Under the pieces are notes generated by a model that saw only the letters and a program-made list of their open reading frames with translations, was not told where the DNA came from and did not search any database. A program made the position numbers and the translations under genes. A stretch of DNA of 64,000 nt, taken from NCBI GenBank assembly GCA_963805705.1, contig CAWDVH010000004.1, positions 620,001 to 684,000 on the forward strand, written 5' to 3'. The DNA comes from CAWDVH01 sp963805705. GTDB lineage: Bacteria; Actinomycetota; Actinomycetes; Streptosporangiales; Streptosporangiaceae. Positions within the stretch are counted from its first letter, which is position 1. Each line of letters opens with the position of its first letter. This document shows, in pieces, positions 62,465 to 64,000 of the stretch.

Positions 62465-63386
62465 TGTCGGGGGCACGAAAGTCGCGGCCGGAGTGGTGGA
62501 TGAGCACGGCCGGATCATAGAAAAACTGAAGCGGGCCACGCCGGCCGCCAGCCCGGCGCAGCTCGTCGAGGTCATCGGCGATGTGGTCGCTGAACTGCGG
62601 AGGCGTCACCCGGCGGAGGCGGTCGGCATCGGGGCCGCTGGTTTCGTCGAGGAGACGCGGTCGGCCGTTCTGTTCGCGCCTCACCTGGCCTGGCGGGACG
62701 AGCCGGTGCAGAAGCAGATCGAGGATCGTGTCGGCCTGCCCGTTGTCGTGGAGAACGACGCGAATGCTGCCGCATGGGCGGAGCTCACCCTCGGCGCGGC
62801 CAGGGGACACCAGGACGCCGTGCTCATTACCGTGGGGACCGGCATCGGCGGGGGGATCATCATCAACGGCGAGCTCTACCGGGGCAGGTGGGGAGTCGCC
62901 GGAGAGCCTGGCCACTACCGGGTAGTTCCCGAGGGCAGGCTGTGCGGCTGCGGCAACCGGGGATGCTGGGAGCAGTACGCGAGCGGAAGCGCACTCGTAG
63001 CGGAGGCACAGGAATTCGCCCGCCGCTCCCCGGGCGCGGCGGTCCGGCTGCTCCAGCTCGGCGGCGGCGCGCCGGAAGGAATAACGGGACCGGCGATAAC
63101 CGCGGCGGCGCGGGAGGGAGATGAGGCCGCCCTGCGCTGCTTCGGCATCATCGGGCGCTGGCTAGGCGAGGGACTGGCCGACCTGGCGGCGATACTCGAC
63201 CCGAGCTGCTTCGTTATCGGCGGCGGCGTGTCGGAGGCCGGTGATCTCCTGGTCGGCCCGGCGCGCGCGGCCTTTGAGAACGGGCTGACCGGTAAGCGCT
63301 ACCGGCAGTTCGCCGAGATCAGGCTCGCAGCGCTTGGCCCTGACGCGGGGCTGATCGGGGCGTCGTGCATCGCGCGCAGGCGCTGA
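62442..63386 (+). CDS. glkA: ROK-family glucokinase
   Basis: The 314-residue protein phosphorylates glucose to glucose-6-phosphate and takes part in carbon catabolite control in streptomycetes. Motifs: LTIGIDVGGTKVAAGVVDE (phosphate 1), VENDANAAAWAE near residue 105 with the catalytic Asp, GTGIGGGIIINGELYRG near 128, GEPGHYRV near 153, and the zinc-binding CGCGNRGCWEQYASG near 167. The ATG at 62442 overlaps the previous gene by 23 bases. It matches the actinobacterial GlkA type. Confidence 0.95.
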   Translation: MVLTIGIDVGGTKVAAGVVDEHGRIIEKLKRATPAASPAQLVEVIGDVVAELRRRHPAEAVGIGAAGFVEETRSAVLFAPHLAWRDEPVQKQIEDRVGLPVVVENDANAAAWAELTLGAARGHQDAVLITVGTGIGGGIIINGELYRGRWGVAGEPGHYRVVPEGRLCGCGNRGCWEQYASGSALVAEAQEFARRSPGAAVRLLQLGGGAPEGITGPAITAAAREGDEAALRCFGIIGRWLGEGLADLAAILDPSCFVIGGGVSEAGDLLVGPARAAFENGLTGKRYRQFAEIRLAALGPDAGLIGASCIARRR

Positions 63387-63408
63387 CCGCCAGCTTGCGT
63401 GCCGAAGC

Positions 63409-64000
63409 TCACACCACAGCGCCGCTATCGGGCCCATCACCACGCGAAGGGCTGTCGCCCATCCGGACGATGACGGTAGCGAAGCCCCCCACAAAGGCCG
63501 TGACGGCCGCCAGGGCGGCCCAGCCAGAGACCTGCCAGCCCAGGATCGTGGCCAGGACCAGATAGCCAGGGCCGCCGAAGAGGGCGGCCCACGCGCCTTT
63601 CCCGACCGAGTCGAGCTTGGGCAACGGCGGCGGGGGAGGCGGAACGTAGCGATCGTCATCGTCCTGGTCCGCATCGGCGGCCGACGGCGGCCGGATGGGA
63701 TGGGCGTGCCGGACGACGCGCATCCGGTCGCCCACCGGGCCGGGACCCCGCCTGTTACTGGTGCCGGGTACCCCGCTGCCCAGTGCCCTGCTGCCGGGAG
63801 AGCCGGACGCGGGGCCGCGGGCTGGCCCACCGCCATCCGGTACGCTGCCACCCGGCACGCTGCCGTCCGCGGGAGCGTCTTGTGCGGTAGCGCCGTCCGC
63901 GATAGTGCCATCCGCGACAGCTCCGTCCGCGACAGGCCCGTCGGATCCGTCCGCGATAGGCCCGTCGGAGGGAACGCTGGCCGCCGGATTCCCGTCCGCG
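63409..64000 (-). CDS. Membrane protein with a repetitive N-terminal part (5' end outside the window)
   Basis: The reading frame runs off the window edge, so at least 196 residues are seen. The N-terminal visible part is low-complexity with ADG repeats (for example DGPVADGAVADGTIADG), then PPPPPPLPKLDSVGKGAWAA. Two closely spaced transmembrane helices (GYLVLATILGWQVSGWAALAAVTAFVGGFATVIV) follow, and a short acidic tail. It resembles small actinobacterial membrane proteins encoded next to glucokinase. A start at GTG 63858 cannot be excluded. It converges with glkA. Confidence 0.7.
   Translation of the reverse strand, partial: ADGNPAASVPSDGPIADGSDGPVADGAVADGTIADGATAQDAPADGSVPGGSVPDGGGPARGPASGSPGSRALGSGVPGTSNRRGPGPVGDRMRVVRHAHPIRPPSAADADQDDDDRYVPPPPPPLPKLDSVGKGAWAALFGGPGYLVLATILGWQVSGWAALAAVTAFVGGFATVIVRMGDSPSRGDGPDSGAVV

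Overview
This is a high-GC actinobacterial chromosome segment holding mostly housekeeping genes. Mycothione reductase, the qcrCAB and ctaCDEF aa3-type respiratory genes, DUF3043 and DUF7455 proteins, PimB'-type mannosyltransferase, an M. tuberculosis-like adenosine kinase and a SigA/HrdB sigma factor all point to an actinomycete. Gene content fits Streptosporangiales or a related filamentous order, but I cannot place the genus. No tRNA, rRNA, CRISPR, IS element or prophage was seen.

Layout. 0-6.3 kb: LysM protein end, nrdR and an intein-containing nrdJ (B12-dependent ribonucleotide reductase), a small winged-helix protein, mycothione reductase. 6.5-16.2 kb: a secreted protein, then a dense set of lipid enzymes (two PAP2 phosphatases, a phospholipase D, a diacylglycerol kinase, an acyltransferase and a patatin) mixed with two amidohydrolases. 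16.7-23.2 kb: a membrane-anchored double AAA+ ATPase, then an operon for 5-oxoprolinase (pxpA and a pxpB-pxpC fusion) headed by an unknown 552-residue protein. 23.5-33.2 kb: a PAS/GAF/PP2C phosphatase, the principal sigma factor, a DUF7455 protein, and convergent parE and parC. 33-37 kb: sugar and redox metabolism genes. 37.4-40.4 kb: the actinobacterial phage-shock set pspA-pspAA-htpX-pspAB. 40.5-52.2 kb: Fe-S carrier, adenosine kinase, ctaG, then ctaCDF on the plus strand and ctaE-qcrCAB on the minus strand, flanking a nitroreductase. 52.2-64 kb: trpD, a stand-alone Lrp/AsnC sensor domain, an exonuclease, a c-di-AMP riboswitch in front of an NlpC/P60 cell-wall hydrolase, pimB', fadD15-like, a phosphoesterase, an SRPBCC protein, a repeat-rich protein, glucokinase and a truncated membrane protein.

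Regulation visible in the sequence: paired NrdR boxes 31 bp apart before nrdR, a ydaO-type riboswitch, two probable translationally coupled leader peptides (before the PP2C phosphatase and before the sigma factor), many 1-8 bp gene overlaps, and perfect hairpins between convergent genes.

The most unusual features are: (1) a 139-residue mini-intein directly before a redox-active cysteine of NrdJ, plus two AT-rich, rare-codon patches in nrdJ, one centred on a known intein insertion motif; (2) short tandem duplications that copy the stop codon at the ends of at least five unrelated genes, often placing stops in several frames; (3) a perfect hairpin inside the linker of the pxpB-pxpC fusion; (4) a long low-complexity insertion in PimB'; and (5) a 15-bp repeat array encoding Met/His-rich pentapeptides just upstream of an amidohydrolase-patatin operon.
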